A DNA stretch of 32,577 nucleotides from Planctomycetaceae bacterium. GTDB lineage: Bacteria > Planctomycetota > Planctomycetia > Planctomycetales > Planctomycetaceae. A program made the position numbers and the translations under genes. How positions within the stretch are numbered: the first letter of the stretch is position 1; each line of letters begins with the position of its first letter. Under the pieces are notes generated by a model. The model saw nothing but the letters and a program-made list of their open reading frames with translations. It was not told where the DNA came from and did no database searches. The stretch is taken from assembly GCA_023260695.1 (NCBI GenBank), contig JALQUR010000090.1:1-32577 (forward strand). Direction: 5' to 3'. Shown piece after piece: positions 1 to 10,231 of this stretch.

Positions 1-480
1 CCGCGGCAGACCACTTTCAGCAGCACCGATATCGCCCAGCCCCCATTTGCCCACAAGGGAAGTGCGATAACCGTGCTGCTGGAGCAGATCAGCCACGGTG
101 AAGTCGTCCGGCAGGAGTGCCTGAGCCCGCGGATTGGTGCTGCCAGCATTTCCACGGACACGCGTGTGCCCATGATGTTGTCCCGTCATGAGTACACTGC
201 GAGACGGCGCACAGACAGTCGCGCCGGCGTAAAAGTGTGTGAAGCGGATCCCTTCAGCAGCCATGCGATCCAGTTGCGGAGTCTGGATCAGTTCCTGCCC
301 ATAACAGCCAACTTCGCCGTAGCCCAGGTCATCTGACAGGATAAAAATCAGATTAGGTCGCACCGGATCCGCCGCCATGCCAGCGATGGACAGGAGTACC
401 ATGGCTGCCACGATCAGCAGGATTCCGGTCAGACGCAGACCGGGGATGGAGGCATGTGGGGCATCAGCAGGCTGCTTCAT
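1..480 (-). CDS. Sulfatase (arylsulfatase family), 5' part only
   Basis: This is the N-terminal 160 residues of a type I sulfatase that runs off the left edge of the window. The family hydrolyses sulfate esters, and planctomycetes use it on sulfated polysaccharides. A hydrophobic stretch at about residues 18-37 looks like a signal peptide, so export is likely. The metal-binding Asp pair is seen at D50-D51 (LSDDLGYG). The sulfatase signature C90-A-P-S-R94 supplies the Cys that is converted to formylglycine. The motif is followed by [15 protein letters not shown] and then VGKWGLGD with K145. The start at 480 gives a normal signal-peptide n-region. The frame stays open upstream to another ATG at 615, which would add 45 Pro/Ser-rich residues and is less likely. 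The C-terminal domain cannot be judged. Confidence 0.93.
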   Translation of the reverse strand, partial: MKQPADAPHASIPGLRLTGILLIVAAMVLLSIAGMAADPVRPNLIFILSDDLGYGEVGCYGQELIQTPQLDRMAAEGIRFTHFYAGATVCAPSRSVLMTGQHHGHTRVRGNAGSTNPRAQALLPDDFTVADLLQQHGYRTSLVGKWGLGDIGAAESGLPR

Positions 481-826
481 ATGACGGGGAGCACTTTCCG
501 GGGAGATCGCCAGGAGTGCCGGAGCGATCTGCTGGGGGGAGGTATGGTGGGAAGAGGAAGGTGTTGCCGGCAACGGCGCGCCGGGTGGTTCAAACGGCAA
601 AACCGTCCGAAACATGCACCGGTCTGCAGCCCGACAGGTTCTTCCTTGCGAGGTATGCAGGTTAGGCAAACTGCACCACACTGAAAACTGCGTCACCACC
701 AGGAAGCGAAACATCTCAGGATCGGTGATACACAGCAGCAGGGGCGGCCCGGCTGCCGGGCTGGGTCAGCAGGCAGTAGCAGGCAGAATCTCGCTATCGC
801 TCGGCCGGCTGACTTTTTCGGCTTTT

Positions 827-926
827 CAGCCGGCCGTCGTTTTCGGCTTAACAGCCGGCCGTCGTTTTCGGCTTAACAGCCGGCCGTCGTTTTCGGCTTA
901 ACAGCCGGCCGTCTTTTCCGGCTTCA
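827..926. repeat. 25-bp tandem array, four units
   Basis: Three identical 25-bp units (827-851, 852-876, 877-901) are followed by a diverged fourth (902-926). Each unit begins CAGCCGGCCGTCGTTTTCGG and ends CTTAA, and contains the palindrome GCCGGC. The first unit's left end also pairs with GCCGGCTGA at 803-811 to give a 9-bp stem. It lies about 220 bp upstream of the Hsp70-like gene. Confidence 0.95.
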
Positions 927-1009
927 CGATGGCATGTTCATTGTCAGCAACCGAACATTCTGGCAAACTACCGCGAAGCTATCCGGCTTCTGCCGATATC
1001 ACTTTCTGC

Positions 1010-1033
1010 AGAATCGAAACTCTCTTCGATTCT
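1010..1033. promoter_or_regulatory. 9-bp hairpin upstream of the Hsp70-like gene
   Basis: AGAATCGAA and TTCGATTCT form a perfect 9-bp inverted repeat around a 6-nt loop, 112 bp before the chaperone start. It is not the CIRCE element of HrcA-controlled heat-shock genes. It could be an operator or an mRNA hairpin. The role is inference. Confidence 0.4.
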
Positions 1034-1145
1034 TCACATCGTTGGGGTGCAACGACATTCGTTTCTCCGGGGTGTGATCTGCACAATACCTTTGGTGACA
1101 GCAGTACCTGTCTGCACCGTCGTTTTCAGAAGGCTGAGGATCGAG

Positions 1146-2720
<1,575 letters not shown>

Positions 2721-2737
2721 CCCGGGCCGGATTCAGC

Positions 2738-2770
2738 AATTGCCGACAAATTGCTGGCAAATTGCTGACA
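2738..2770. repeat. 11-bp direct repeat, three copies
   Basis: Three near-identical units of the form AATTGCTGRCA (first copy AATTGCCGACA) lie between the Hsp70 stop codon and its terminator. No function is apparent. Confidence 0.8.
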
Positions 2771-2785
2771 ACCTGAAGAACAAAG

Positions 2786-2815
2786 CGACCAGCCACTCGG
2801 CTGGTCGTTTTTTTT
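2786..2815 (+). terminator. Rho-independent terminator of the Hsp70-like gene
   Basis: A perfect 9-bp stem, CGACCAGCC/GGCTGGTCG with loop ACTC, is followed by eight T residues on the plus strand. It lies 65 bp after the chaperone stop, between two convergent genes. Confidence 0.95.
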
Positions 2816-2884
2816 CCGCTGCAATTCTGCCGCAGGGATTCGCTCATTGTCAGCGACTCCGGGGCAGTACAACGCCCACTTTAC

Positions 2885-5452
2885 TCAGGAACCACCGCGG
2901 CGTTCAGCCGCCTTTTCGAGCGGCCGCTTCATTCGAGCAATCCGGTCCAGCAGCTTCTCACTGCTCAGACGTTCTCGCAGGCGCGCCACCACAAGGGGAA
3001 ATGCCAGCGGTGTCAGACGAGAGGGTTGACGCAGAATGACCTGCATCTGCTGCATCTGCTGCAGCGTCGCCACCATTCGCGAATGCTCCAGCTGACGTTC
3101 CAGCACCTCCCGCGATGCCTGATGCAGCAGTCGGTTCTGCGGATCGTAATTTGTAAAGACATCGTAGAGCAGACTGCTGCTGGCCTGCAGCTGTCGGGCA
3201 GTCTTCTGCTGCCCGGGAAAGCCCTGAAATACCAGACCGGAAATTCGAGCAATCTCGCGAAACTGCCGCCGTCCCATCTCTGCTGCATTCAGACACTGCA
3301 CCAGGTCTTCGCCCAGAGTCTGAGTCTGAAACAGATCAGCCTGCAGCGAATCTGAAAGCGGGGGCGGTTTCGCCGAAAGCAATTCGAATCCATAGTCATT
3401 GACAGACATCGTGAATGTCAGCGGCATCAGCTGCGCAAGTCGCCAGCCGATCAGTGTGGACAAACCCTCGTGCACCAGACGACCGGCAAACGGATAAATC
3501 AGCAGGTGCCAGCCTTCTCGTGAATGAATCTGTTCGATGAGCAGTTGCCCGCGACGAGGGATCACTGACCAGTTCGACTGCAGTTCCAGCAGCGGCTGCA
3601 CGGCACGCATTTCCGGTCCGTCAAAAACTCCGTCATCAGCCTGTTCCAGCTTCAGACGCACTGCATCAGCCAGTTCGCTGGAGAGCGGCATGCGCCCGCC
3701 CATCCATCTGGGCACTCGTGCATTGCGGGAACTTTTCGCCCGCCGCACCCACACAGTCAGGTCATGAATATGCACCAGCTCAACAGCGCGGCCTGCAAAC
3801 AGGAAGCAATCGCCCGGCGAGATCTTTCCGAGGAATGACTCTTCAATTGTCCCCAGCTTCGGACCATTCAGGAACTGCACCGTCAGTGCAGCATCGCTGG
3901 TAATGGTCCCGATCGACATGCGATGCTGTCGTGCCGAACGAGCCGATGCGATGCGATAGCGTCCGTCTTCCAGTTTCAGACGGTGGTAATCAGGATAGGC
4001 CCGCAGTGCTTCGCCGCCGGACGACGTGAACTCCAGAGCCCATTGCCAGTCCTCCTGAGAAAGCTCGGCGAAACTGGCCGTGGTGCGGACCTCGCGATAC
4101 AGATCCTCCGCATCAAATCCCTCACCAACACCAATGGTAACCAGGTGCTGGCAAAGCACATCGATGGGGCAGAAGTGCGGTTCGCGTCCCTCCAGCTGCC
4201 CCCGAGCAATTGCATCGCGGGCTGCCGCAGCCTCCACCAGCTCGAGTGCATGAGTGGGCACACAGGTCACCCGACTGATCGCCCCGGGCTGATGACCACT
4301 GCGACCTGCTCGCTGCAGCAGCCGGGCCACTCCACGCGGCGAACCAACCTGCAGCACCCGGTCGACCGGACTGAAATCCACCCCCAGATCCAGACTGCTC
4401 GTACACACCACTGCCCGCAGACGCCCATCACGCAGACCATCCTCCACCCATGTGCGCGTTCCCTGTTCGAGCGAACCGTGATGCAGTGCAATCTGGCCCG
4501 CCCAGTCAGGCCGAGCCCTGAGCAGCGCGTGGTACCACGCTTCCGTCTGCGACCGAGTATTCGTGAAGATCAGCGTGGAACGAACTTCCTCCACTGCAGC
4601 GATCACTTCCGGCAGCTGCGCCATTCCCAGATGACCTGCCCACGGGAATCGCTCGATTTCTTCCGGGATCACCGAATCCACAATAATTCGCTTGCTCGAT
4701 TCTCCTGTGACAATGCAGCCGGGAGCAGCGGCTGACATGGGTGAGTCAGCGGAGTCGTGAACAGCTGGCGAGTCTGATTCTTCCGAGCAGTGACGATGCC
4801 CCAGCAGTACAGTCAGCGCTTCGTGCAGATTCCCCAGCGTCGCCGAAAGCCCCCACGTCTGCAGTTCAGGACGCCAGCGACGCAGCCGCGCCAGAGCCAG
4901 TTCCACCTGGACCCCGCGTTTGCTCGACAGCAGTTCGTGCCATTCATCGCAGATGACAGCTCGAAGTTCGCGAAACTGCACTCCGGCGTCGCTGCGTGTG
5001 AGCAGCAGCGAAAGACTTTCCGGAGTTGTGATGAGAACTCGCGGCAGCCGTTCTCGCTGGCGCTGTCGCTCTGCCGCAGAGGTGTCCCCCGTACGACTTC
5101 CCACCTGCCAGCGAATCCCCAGTTCCTCCAGCGGAAACTGCAGCGACGCTGCCGTATCCGCCGCCAGCGCTCGCAACGGAGTGATCCAGAGAATCCGAAT
5201 CGGCCCCTCAGCCAGAACCGACGGATTTCGCTCCGACTCGGCCAGAGTTTCCACAAGCGGGCCCATCCAGACCGCTAGAGTCTTCCCTGTTCCGGTGGTG
5301 GAATGAACAAGGCCACTTTTTCCCCGCAGGTACTCCTTCCATGTCTGCTGCTGGAAGCGAAATACGCTCCAGCCCTGATGCCGGAACCACTCCCTGACCG
5401 AAGTGGCAGCCCGACGTTCGGCTGCCTGCGAATATCGCCGCACGCGACTCAT
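2885..5452 (-). CDS. DEXH-box helicase, Lhr-like, ligase-associated DNA-damage-response type
   Basis: An 855-residue superfamily 2 helicase of the Lhr type. Motif I is STTGTGKT at 51-58, motif II is the DEWH box at 169-172, and motif III SAT is at 203-205. Motif IV FTNTR is near 296-300, motif V TSSLDLGVDF is at 351-360, and motif VI QRAGRSGH is at 380-387. The sequence around DEWHELLSSKRG and the length fit the family named ligase-associated DNA damage response DEXH helicase, which travels with an ATP-dependent ligase, an exonuclease and a metallophosphoesterase. None of these partners is adjacent here. A low-complexity Ser/Asp/Ala stretch at about 222-250 interrupts the region between the two RecA-like domains. 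The C-terminal ~450 residues hold the Lhr winged-helix and DUF4-like region. The start at 5452 has GGAGG 7-8 nt upstream. Confidence 0.92.
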   Translation of the reverse strand: MSRVRRYSQAAERRAATSVREWFRHQGWSVFRFQQQTWKEYLRGKSGLVHSTTGTGKTLAVWMGPLVETLAESERNPSVLAEGPIRILWITPLRALAADTAASLQFPLEELGIRWQVGSRTGDTSAAERQRQRERLPRVLITTPESLSLLLTRSDAGVQFRELRAVICDEWHELLSSKRGVQVELALARLRRWRPELQTWGLSATLGNLHEALTVLLGHRHCSEESDSPAVHDSADSPMSAAAPGCIVTGESSKRIIVDSVIPEEIERFPWAGHLGMAQLPEVIAAVEEVRSTLIFTNTRSQTEAWYHALLRARPDWAGQIALHHGSLEQGTRTWVEDGLRDGRLRAVVCTSSLDLGVDFSPVDRVLQVGSPRGVARLLQRAGRSGHQPGAISRVTCVPTHALELVEAAAARDAIARGQLEGREPHFCPIDVLCQHLVTIGVGEGFDAEDLYREVRTTASFAELSQEDWQWALEFTSSGGEALRAYPDYHRLKLEDGRYRIASARSARQHRMSIGTITSDAALTVQFLNGPKLGTIEESFLGKISPGDCFLFAGRAVELVHIHDLTVWVRRAKSSRNARVPRWMGGRMPLSSELADAVRLKLEQADDGVFDGPEMRAVQPLLELQSNWSVIPRRGQLLIEQIHSREGWHLLIYPFAGRLVHEGLSTLIGWRLAQLMPLTFTMSVNDYGFELLSAKPPPLSDSLQADLFQTQTLGEDLVQCLNAAEMGRRQFREIARISGLVFQGFPGQQKTARQLQASSSLLYDVFTNYDPQNRLLHQASREVLERQLEHSRMVATLQQMQQMQVILRQPSRLTPLAFPLVVARLRERLSSEKLLDRIARMKRPLEKAAERRGGS

Positions 5453-5965
5453 CGGATGCCTCCGTCACGCAGTCTGCGGCAATACCGATCACGTTGATCT
5501 GCGGGCTGTGCTGCACTGGTGCCATTCCGCGGCCCCGACAGGAATGAAGCCTGCAGCATCAACGGAATCGGACAGGAGGGTTTCCGGAGAACTGAAAAAA
5601 CGCAGATCCGGCCTGTGACGCCTGTCCTGACCTGGGGAAGACTGCCAGAATTGCGACCGCAGGCAGAACCCCACAACCCCGTTTTCTGATAAGCTCCGGC
5701 TGTCGGCATGCGGTTATCGCCTTGCTGGCGAAGGACGGCAGCAGCTGGTGGCGAAAACTCTGCTGGCGGCTGCACGAAATCCCGTGAAGTGTCTGCGGGC
5801 TTGCACCGCCACTGCGGTTGTTGCAGCACAGGAAATCTCCTGCCGGTTCGTTGCAGATCTTCCCGGATGAAGGATTCCGCGACGAGACTTCCGGGAATGA
5901 TTCCGATCGAAGTCACATTCAGGGAAGTTACAGTTGCTATAGTCATCGTTGCTGCAGTCATCAGT

Positions 5966-6007
5966 GTGGCGCGGAATCTGTGGCACGGAATCTGTGGCAC
6001 GGAATCT
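5966..6007. repeat. 14-bp tandem array, three units
   Basis: Units GTGGCGCGGAATCT, GTGGCACGGAATCT and GTGGCACGGAATCT are contiguous. The array lies about 370 bp before metK. Confidence 0.93.
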
Positions 6008-6133
6008 CCCCCGAATTTGCATCAGGTTACTGTTTGATTTACTGTTTCATTCCGTTCACAAGAACCACTGCTGTGCCTGAAAGAACTGTTCCTGCAGCTT
6101 CGCAGTCACACACACATCTGGTCCACGCGATCA

Positions 6134-6169
6134 GTGCAGAATCTCGTGCAGAATCTCGTGCAGAATATC
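6134..6169. repeat. 12-bp tandem array, three units
   Basis: GTGCAGAATCTC occurs twice and GTGCAGAATATC once, contiguously, in the metK upstream region. It shares the core GGAATCT/AGAATCT with the 14-bp array 130 bp away. Confidence 0.93.
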
Positions 6170-6225
6170 AGGGTAGAGGCCTGATCAGGTACTAACCAGA
6201 GACGCTGTTCTGTCAGAGACGCTTT

Positions 6226-6255
6226 GCTGTCAGGCAGAGCATCCAGCCTGACAGC
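6226..6255 (+). promoter_or_regulatory. 10-bp hairpin in the metK 5' region
   Basis: GCTGTCAGGC and GCCTGACAGC form a perfect 10-bp stem with a 10-nt loop, 125 bp before metK. It is followed by GCCGCTTTTG and not a long T-run, so it is at best a weak terminator or attenuator. Being in the metK leader is suggestive of control, but no known riboswitch consensus is visible. Confidence 0.45.
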
Positions 6256-6379
6256 GCCGCTTTTGAAACAATCCCTGTAATCCCATCACACTCTTTTCAT
6301 CAGTTCGTCTTCTCGTTCACTCTTCTTGGAACAGCCCAGTTACTGAAGGACTGGTCAGTCGACTAAAGGAATTGCAAAC

Positions 6380-7519
6380 ATGTCTCGTTTCTTCTTCACC
6401 AGTGAATCTGTCAGCCAGGGCCACCCGGACAAGGTATCTGACCAGGTTTCCGACGGCATTCTGGACGCATTGCTGGCACAGGACCCCATGTCCCGCGTGG
6501 CATGTGAGACCATGTGTACCACCGACCTTGTTGTACTTGCCGGTGAAATCACTTCGCAGGCAAAAGTTGACTATGTCGATGTGGCTCGGAAGGTGATTCG
6601 AGACATCGGTTATACCTCCGACGACATCGGCTTCAATGCTGACTCCTGTCGAATTTTTGTCGCACTGCACAGCCAGAGTGGCGATATCGCCATGGGGGTA
6701 GACCGCGATGGTGCCGGTGACCAGGGTCTGATGTTCGGATACGCCTGCAACCAGACCGAAGAGCTGATGCCGGTCCCCATCGCCTTTGCTCACCGTCTCA
6801 TCAATCGACTCACCGATGTGCGTAAGGAGGGCCTTGTCAACTGGCTGCGTCCGGACAGCAAAAGTCAGGTCACTGTTGAATATGATGGCCGTAAGGCAAT
6901 TCGTGTGGATGCCGTGGTGATTTCGACCCAGCACGCAGACACGGTCAGCCAGGAAGAAATCTCTGACTTCATCAAGGCGGAGGTCATCAACAAGGTGATC
7001 CCCGCTGAACTGCTCGATGAAAACACGAAATACCACATCAACCCGACCGGTCGATTTGTGGTGGGTGGTCCCCACGGTGACTGTGGTCTGACCGGCCGCA
7101 AGATCATCGTTGACACCTACGGTGGCTGGGGCCGCCATGGTGGCGGAGCATTTTCCGGAAAGGATGCCACCAAGGTGGACCGATCCGCTGCCTACATGGG
7201 CCGCTACGTTGCCAAGAACATTGTCGCGGCCGGTCTTGCCGAAGAATGTGAAGTCCAGCTGGCATACGCAATCGGGGTTGCCGAACCCGTCAGTATTCGT
7301 GTCGACACGTTCGGAACCGGCAGCATTGATGATGGCCGCATCGCCGAACTGGTTCGAAAACACTTTCCGCTCACACCGAAGGGAATCATTGAGCACCTGC
7401 AGCTGCGTCGTCCAGTCTTCCTGAAGACTGCCGAAGGCGGACACTTCGGACGCAGTGGCGACTCATTCACCTGGGAAGCAACTGACATGGCAGCAACTCT
7501 GAAAGCTGCTGCTCAGTAA
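6380..7519 (+). CDS. metK: S-adenosylmethionine synthetase
   Basis: Makes S-adenosylmethionine from methionine and ATP, releasing phosphate and diphosphate; a cytosolic, essential enzyme. It has 379 residues, the usual length. The N-terminal ATP/Mg motif GHPDK is at 14-18, followed by [10 protein letters not shown]. The methionine/ATP signature [12 protein letters not shown] is near 113-124, and the glycine-rich P-loop-like [19 protein letters not shown] is near 253-271. All are intact. The start is set by AAGGA about 10 nt upstream and by homology at the very N-terminus ([14 protein letters not shown]). No methionine-cycle gene such as ahcY is next to it; the downstream neighbour is lnt. Confidence 0.98.
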   Translation: MSRFFFTSESVSQGHPDKVSDQVSDGILDALLAQDPMSRVACETMCTTDLVVLAGEITSQAKVDYVDVARKVIRDIGYTSDDIGFNADSCRIFVALHSQSGDIAMGVDRDGAGDQGLMFGYACNQTEELMPVPIAFAHRLINRLTDVRKEGLVNWLRPDSKSQVTVEYDGRKAIRVDAVVISTQHADTVSQEEISDFIKAEVINKVIPAELLDENTKYHINPTGRFVVGGPHGDCGLTGRKIIVDTYGGWGRHGGGAFSGKDATKVDRSAAYMGRYVAKNIVAAGLAEECEVQLAYAIGVAEPVSIRVDTFGTGSIDDGRIAELVRKHFPLTPKGIIEHLQLRRPVFLKTAEGGHFGRSGDSFTWEATDMAATLKAAAQ

Positions 7520-7531
7520 TATCTGCTGTGG

Positions 7532-7564
7532 CTGGTGGTACCGGGATGGTTTCGGTACCACCAG
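7532..7564 (+). terminator. 12-bp hairpin after metK, possible terminator or attenuator
   Basis: CTGGTGGTACCG and CGGTACCACCAG form a perfect 12-bp inverted repeat with a 9-nt loop, 13 bp after the metK stop. Only short T-runs follow (TTCGAAGTTT), so intrinsic termination may be partial. It could protect the metK mRNA 3' end or reduce read-through into lnt. Confidence 0.5.
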
Positions 7565-7659
7565 TTCGAAGTTTCAGACCGCTGCGGCTGGCAGCGGCTG
7601 ACGACGGAAAGCTGATGTCGCCCTGAGCAGATTCCCCGCAGGCGCATGGATGCACTTTG

Positions 7660-9522
7660 ATGCCAAATTCCTCCGAACCAGAACCCGCGAGCAATCGCCT
7701 GCGACCTGAGATTCAGCGAATTATCGCAGCCGGGCAGGTCACTGCTGCTCCCCGCGAAGGCCGACTGCGTTCCTGCGTGCTGCTGATCCTGACCAGTTGT
7801 CTTCTGCTCTATTGCAGCTTCACACCACTGGAACTGGCTCCGGCCGGCTGGATTGCCCTGACGCCGCTCACCATCTGCGTCAGGCTGCGTTCGCTCCCGC
7901 GAGGCACACTGCGAATGTCCTGCCTGCTCGGATTCGTCTGGGGACTGTTCACACTGCAATGGATGCGACTCGGTCATCCCGCCATGTACGGTGCACTGGC
8001 AGCACTCGCTTTCTGGCTGGCTCTGTATTTCCCCGGCTTTCTGTGGAGCAGCCGTCGGCTGGTACAGGCGGGATGCCCTGTCTGGCTGGCCGTTCCTGTC
8101 ACATGGACAGCACTCGAATACTGCCGCAGTTTTCTGCTCACCGGATTCGCCTGGTATTTCCTCGGACACAGCCAGTACCTGTGGCCGGAAATCATTCAGA
8201 TTGCAGACATCACTGGCGGTTACGGTGTCAGCTTTCTGCTGGCTCTGGCGGCAGCTGCCGTGGCATGTCAGATTCCCGCCAACCGGATCTGCAGCTGGCA
8301 GCTCTCCTGCGATGAACTTCCGGCCGGGCAGCCACGCCGATCCGCGGTCACGACACTCCTCTGCGTTACGGTTGTCTGGGGCTATGGCTGGTTTCGCCTG
8401 CAGCAGAATACAGGAACAGAGAAAGGACCTGTCATCAGTCTGGTGCAGGGCAATTTCACCCCGGAACTGAAGCATGATCCGGCCCTCGCACTCAGCCGAT
8501 ACCGCATCCATGATGCACTCACGCAGTCGGCTCGATCCTCGCAGCCGGACCTGATTGTCTGGCCGGAAACCATGTTTCCATGGGCCGCAAGAAGTGTGGA
8601 TGACGGTGTCACCGATGACGAAATCCTGGCTCAGTTGCCGCTCCCGATGGTTCGTGACGCCGGCAGTAATCGAGAATTGCTGGTGCAGCCTTTTCGCGAC
8701 CGGGAAGTTCAGGACGCACTGACAGCCCAGTCACAGTCACTCGGCTCTGCGCTCGTGATCGGCCTGGAATCCGTGCATGCCGGGAAGACCAGCACTCGCA
8801 TCTACAACTCCGCCGCCTTCATCCGACCGGACCTCGGCTACAGCGGCCGTTATGACAAGATCCATCGTGTGATCTTTGGAGAATATCTGCCCCTGCGAAA
8901 TCTGCTTCCCTGGCTGGAACAGCTGACTCCCTTCGGTGCCGGCTTCGGAATTGAGGCCGGCAGCGATGTGCAACTGTTTGAGTATGGGCCGTGGACGTTT
9001 GCCCCGCTGATCTGTTTCGAAGATACCGTACCGCCACTCGTTCGCCGCATGGCTGCGCAACGCACAGAATCCGGTGCCGCTCCGGATGTGCTGGTGAATC
9101 TCACCAATGACGCGTGGTTTCACGGCAGCAGCGAACTGGATCAGCATCTGGTGACGGCCTGCTTTCGCTGCGTCGAAAACCGCATCCCGATGGTTCGAGC
9201 CGTCAACGGAGGCATCTCCTCATTTATCGACGGCAACGGACGGGTGCGAGAACCGGCAAGCATTCAGAAACTGCAGGAACCCATGCAGGGCATCCTCCCG
9301 GCGCTCGAAACCATTCCTGCAATGAAGGATCCTCAGACCGGCCGCTGGCATCGGCAGTTTTCCGGACTGCTGACCGCAGAGGTTCCACTGGATAACCGTA
9401 CTTCCATCTACACGAGTCTCGGAGATGCCTTCGCCGGCAGTAATCTGGCAGCCAGCATTGTCCTGCTGCTGCTCTCGTTTCGAGGGCAGCGGACGGCGAA
9501 ACGTCCGGAAGCATCGCCCTGA
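7660..9522 (+). CDS. lnt: Apolipoprotein N-acyltransferase
   Basis: Transfers a third acyl chain from phospholipid to the N-terminal Cys of lipoproteins in the inner membrane, the last step of lipoprotein maturation. The first ~250 residues hold several membrane segments (e.g. 38-58, 61-75, 88-130, 143-165, 186-203, 229-245). A nitrilase-like periplasmic domain follows from about 257. The catalytic triad is visible as E303 in IVWPETMFPW, K400 in GRYDKIHRVIFGEYLPLR and C452 in FAPLICFED; the K-to-C distance of 52 equals that in E. coli Lnt. The protein is longer (620 aa) than the usual ~510, with an insertion between Glu and Lys and a polar N-terminal tail. ATG 7660 is preferred over the adjacent TTG 7657; the ribosome site is weak. 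A DUF11 lipoprotein in this window (31029-32354) is a plausible type of substrate. Confidence 0.95.
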   Translation: MPNSSEPEPASNRLRPEIQRIIAAGQVTAAPREGRLRSCVLLILTSCLLLYCSFTPLELAPAGWIALTPLTICVRLRSLPRGTLRMSCLLGFVWGLFTLQWMRLGHPAMYGALAALAFWLALYFPGFLWSSRRLVQAGCPVWLAVPVTWTALEYCRSFLLTGFAWYFLGHSQYLWPEIIQIADITGGYGVSFLLALAAAAVACQIPANRICSWQLSCDELPAGQPRRSAVTTLLCVTVVWGYGWFRLQQNTGTEKGPVISLVQGNFTPELKHDPALALSRYRIHDALTQSARSSQPDLIVWPETMFPWAARSVDDGVTDDEILAQLPLPMVRDAGSNRELLVQPFRDREVQDALTAQSQSLGSALVIGLESVHAGKTSTRIYNSAAFIRPDLGYSGRYDKIHRVIFGEYLPLRNLLPWLEQLTPFGAGFGIEAGSDVQLFEYGPWTFAPLICFEDTVPPLVRRMAAQRTESGAAPDVLVNLTNDAWFHGSSELDQHLVTACFRCVENRIPMVRAVNGGISSFIDGNGRVREPASIQKLQEPMQGILPALETIPAMKDPQTGRWHRQFSGLLTAEVPLDNRTSIYTSLGDAFAGSNLAASIVLLLLSFRGQRTAKRPEASP

Positions 9523-9571
9523 CGCATTCCCCGCGGAGCAGACTGAAGTCCACCCTGCACAGACGGAAAAA

Positions 9572-10231
9572 TCAGGGGCTGGCCTGATCCAGCTGATTCA
9601 GCACACCGCGTACGCCTGGCTGCAGGCGAATCAGTCCCGCTGCAAGTCTGCGTGTTTCCGCATCCTTCACTTCACCTGTCAGAATTACCACGCCGTTGCT
9701 TTGCTGCTGCAGAGTCACTCCGGACAGCTCCGGTCGACGTGCCAGGAATCGCTGCAGGGAGATCTGGTTGGCAGCCGCCCGCCCGATATTGCTCGCACCG
9801 GCCTCGGGGAAGCTGAAGTTGACTCGCAACGCAGAGCGAATGGATCGTGGTGTGCCGGTGCTGGTTGCACCCCCACGGTTGGTTGTCTGGGTGTTCTGGA
9901 CAGCCTGAAACTGGCGATTGGTTCGGCCCCCCTGACCACCACCAGCACTGGTTGCTCCGACAAACGTCGAAGTCTGATTGCCACCAACGAAAGTCTGAGC
10001 TGCAGTGCTGCTGCCGGAAGGCACCACCAGACCAGACAGCCCGCCGCCGCCGGCAGCAATACTGCCGCTAGTACCCGCTCCCCCGGTTCCCCCACCGGTT
10101 GTGCTACCGGTTGTGCCGCCGGTTGTGCCGCCGGTTGTGCCGCCGGTCGTACCGCCGAACTGACCAAAGCTGACGTCCGCCAGCAGACAGAAACAGACCA
10201 GGCAGGTGACTCGCAGCAGTGTTGTCTTCAT
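9572..10231 (-). CDS. Secreted BON-domain protein with Gly-Thr repeats
   Basis: A 219-residue exported protein. A signal peptide (about 1-23, hydrophobic LLRVTCLVCFCLLADVSFG) is followed by a run of GGTT repeats (about 26-45). Next comes a long Gly/Ser/Thr-rich linker and a C-terminal BON domain (about 145-215, containing VVILTGEVKDAETRRLAAGLIRLQPGVRGVLNQL-type strands and helices, abbreviated here). BON domains in exported proteins often bind membranes or polymers. The start at 10231 is chosen over the longer frame because GGGGAG lies about 9 nt upstream and the signal peptide begins there. The GGTT repeats come from a 12-bp DNA repeat. It converges with lnt. Confidence 0.8.
   Translation of the reverse strand: MKTTLLRVTCLVCFCLLADVSFGQFGGTTGGTTGGTTGGTTGSTTGGGTGGAGTSGSIAAGGGGLSGLVVPSGSSTAAQTFVGGNQTSTFVGATSAGGGQGGRTNRQFQAVQNTQTTNRGGATSTGTPRSIRSALRVNFSFPEAGASNIGRAAANQISLQRFLARRPELSGVTLQQQSNGVVILTGEVKDAETRRLAAGLIRLQPGVRGVLNQLDQASP
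10083..10153. repeat. 12-bp coding repeat (GGTT peptide array)
   Basis: Inside the BON-domain gene, about five copies of a 12-bp unit (GGTTGTGCCGCC and variants, read on the plus strand) encode Gly-Gly-Thr-Thr repeats on the minus strand. The repeat keeps the frame, so copy-number change would alter linker length only. Confidence 0.85.

Larger units (their letters stand above)
481..1145. other. Divergent spacer between sulfatase and Hsp70-like gene
   Basis: No convincing gene is seen in these 665 bases. The open frames here are Arg/Ser/Gly-rich and lack family features. The stretch holds a 25-bp tandem array (827-926), a GC-rich inverted repeat leading into it (803-811 with 826-834), and a 9-bp hairpin at 1010-1033. 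Promoters for both flanking genes should lie here, but I could not pick a consensus -35/-10 pair. Confidence 0.6.
5453..6379. other. Divergent spacer upstream of metK
   Basis: A gene-free stretch of 927 bp between the helicase and metK. The open frames on both strands (the longest runs leftward from 6000) have no recognisable features, are Arg/Ser/Cys-rich and overlap tandem repeats, so I left them out. It contains 14-bp (5966-6007) and 12-bp (6134-6169) arrays and a 10-bp hairpin (6226-6255). I could not recognise a SAM riboswitch of any class I know. Confidence 0.6.

Noticed and set aside
1010-1033. CIRCE heat-shock element before the Hsp70-like gene
   Set aside because: The inverted repeat there is AGAATCGAA/TTCGATTCT and does not match TTAGCACTC-N9-GAGTGCTAA.
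5449-6000. 183-codon frame upstream of metK, minus strand
   Set aside because: Arg/Ser/Pro-rich, no family resemblance, overlaps a tandem array and has no good ribosome site.
6317-7444. 375-codon open frame on the minus strand
   Set aside because: It is antisense to metK, which is complete and conserved. Long antisense frames are common in this composition.
7513-8511. 332-codon open frame on the minus strand
   Set aside because: It overlaps lnt in antisense. The product is Cys/Gln/Ser-rich without a fold signature.
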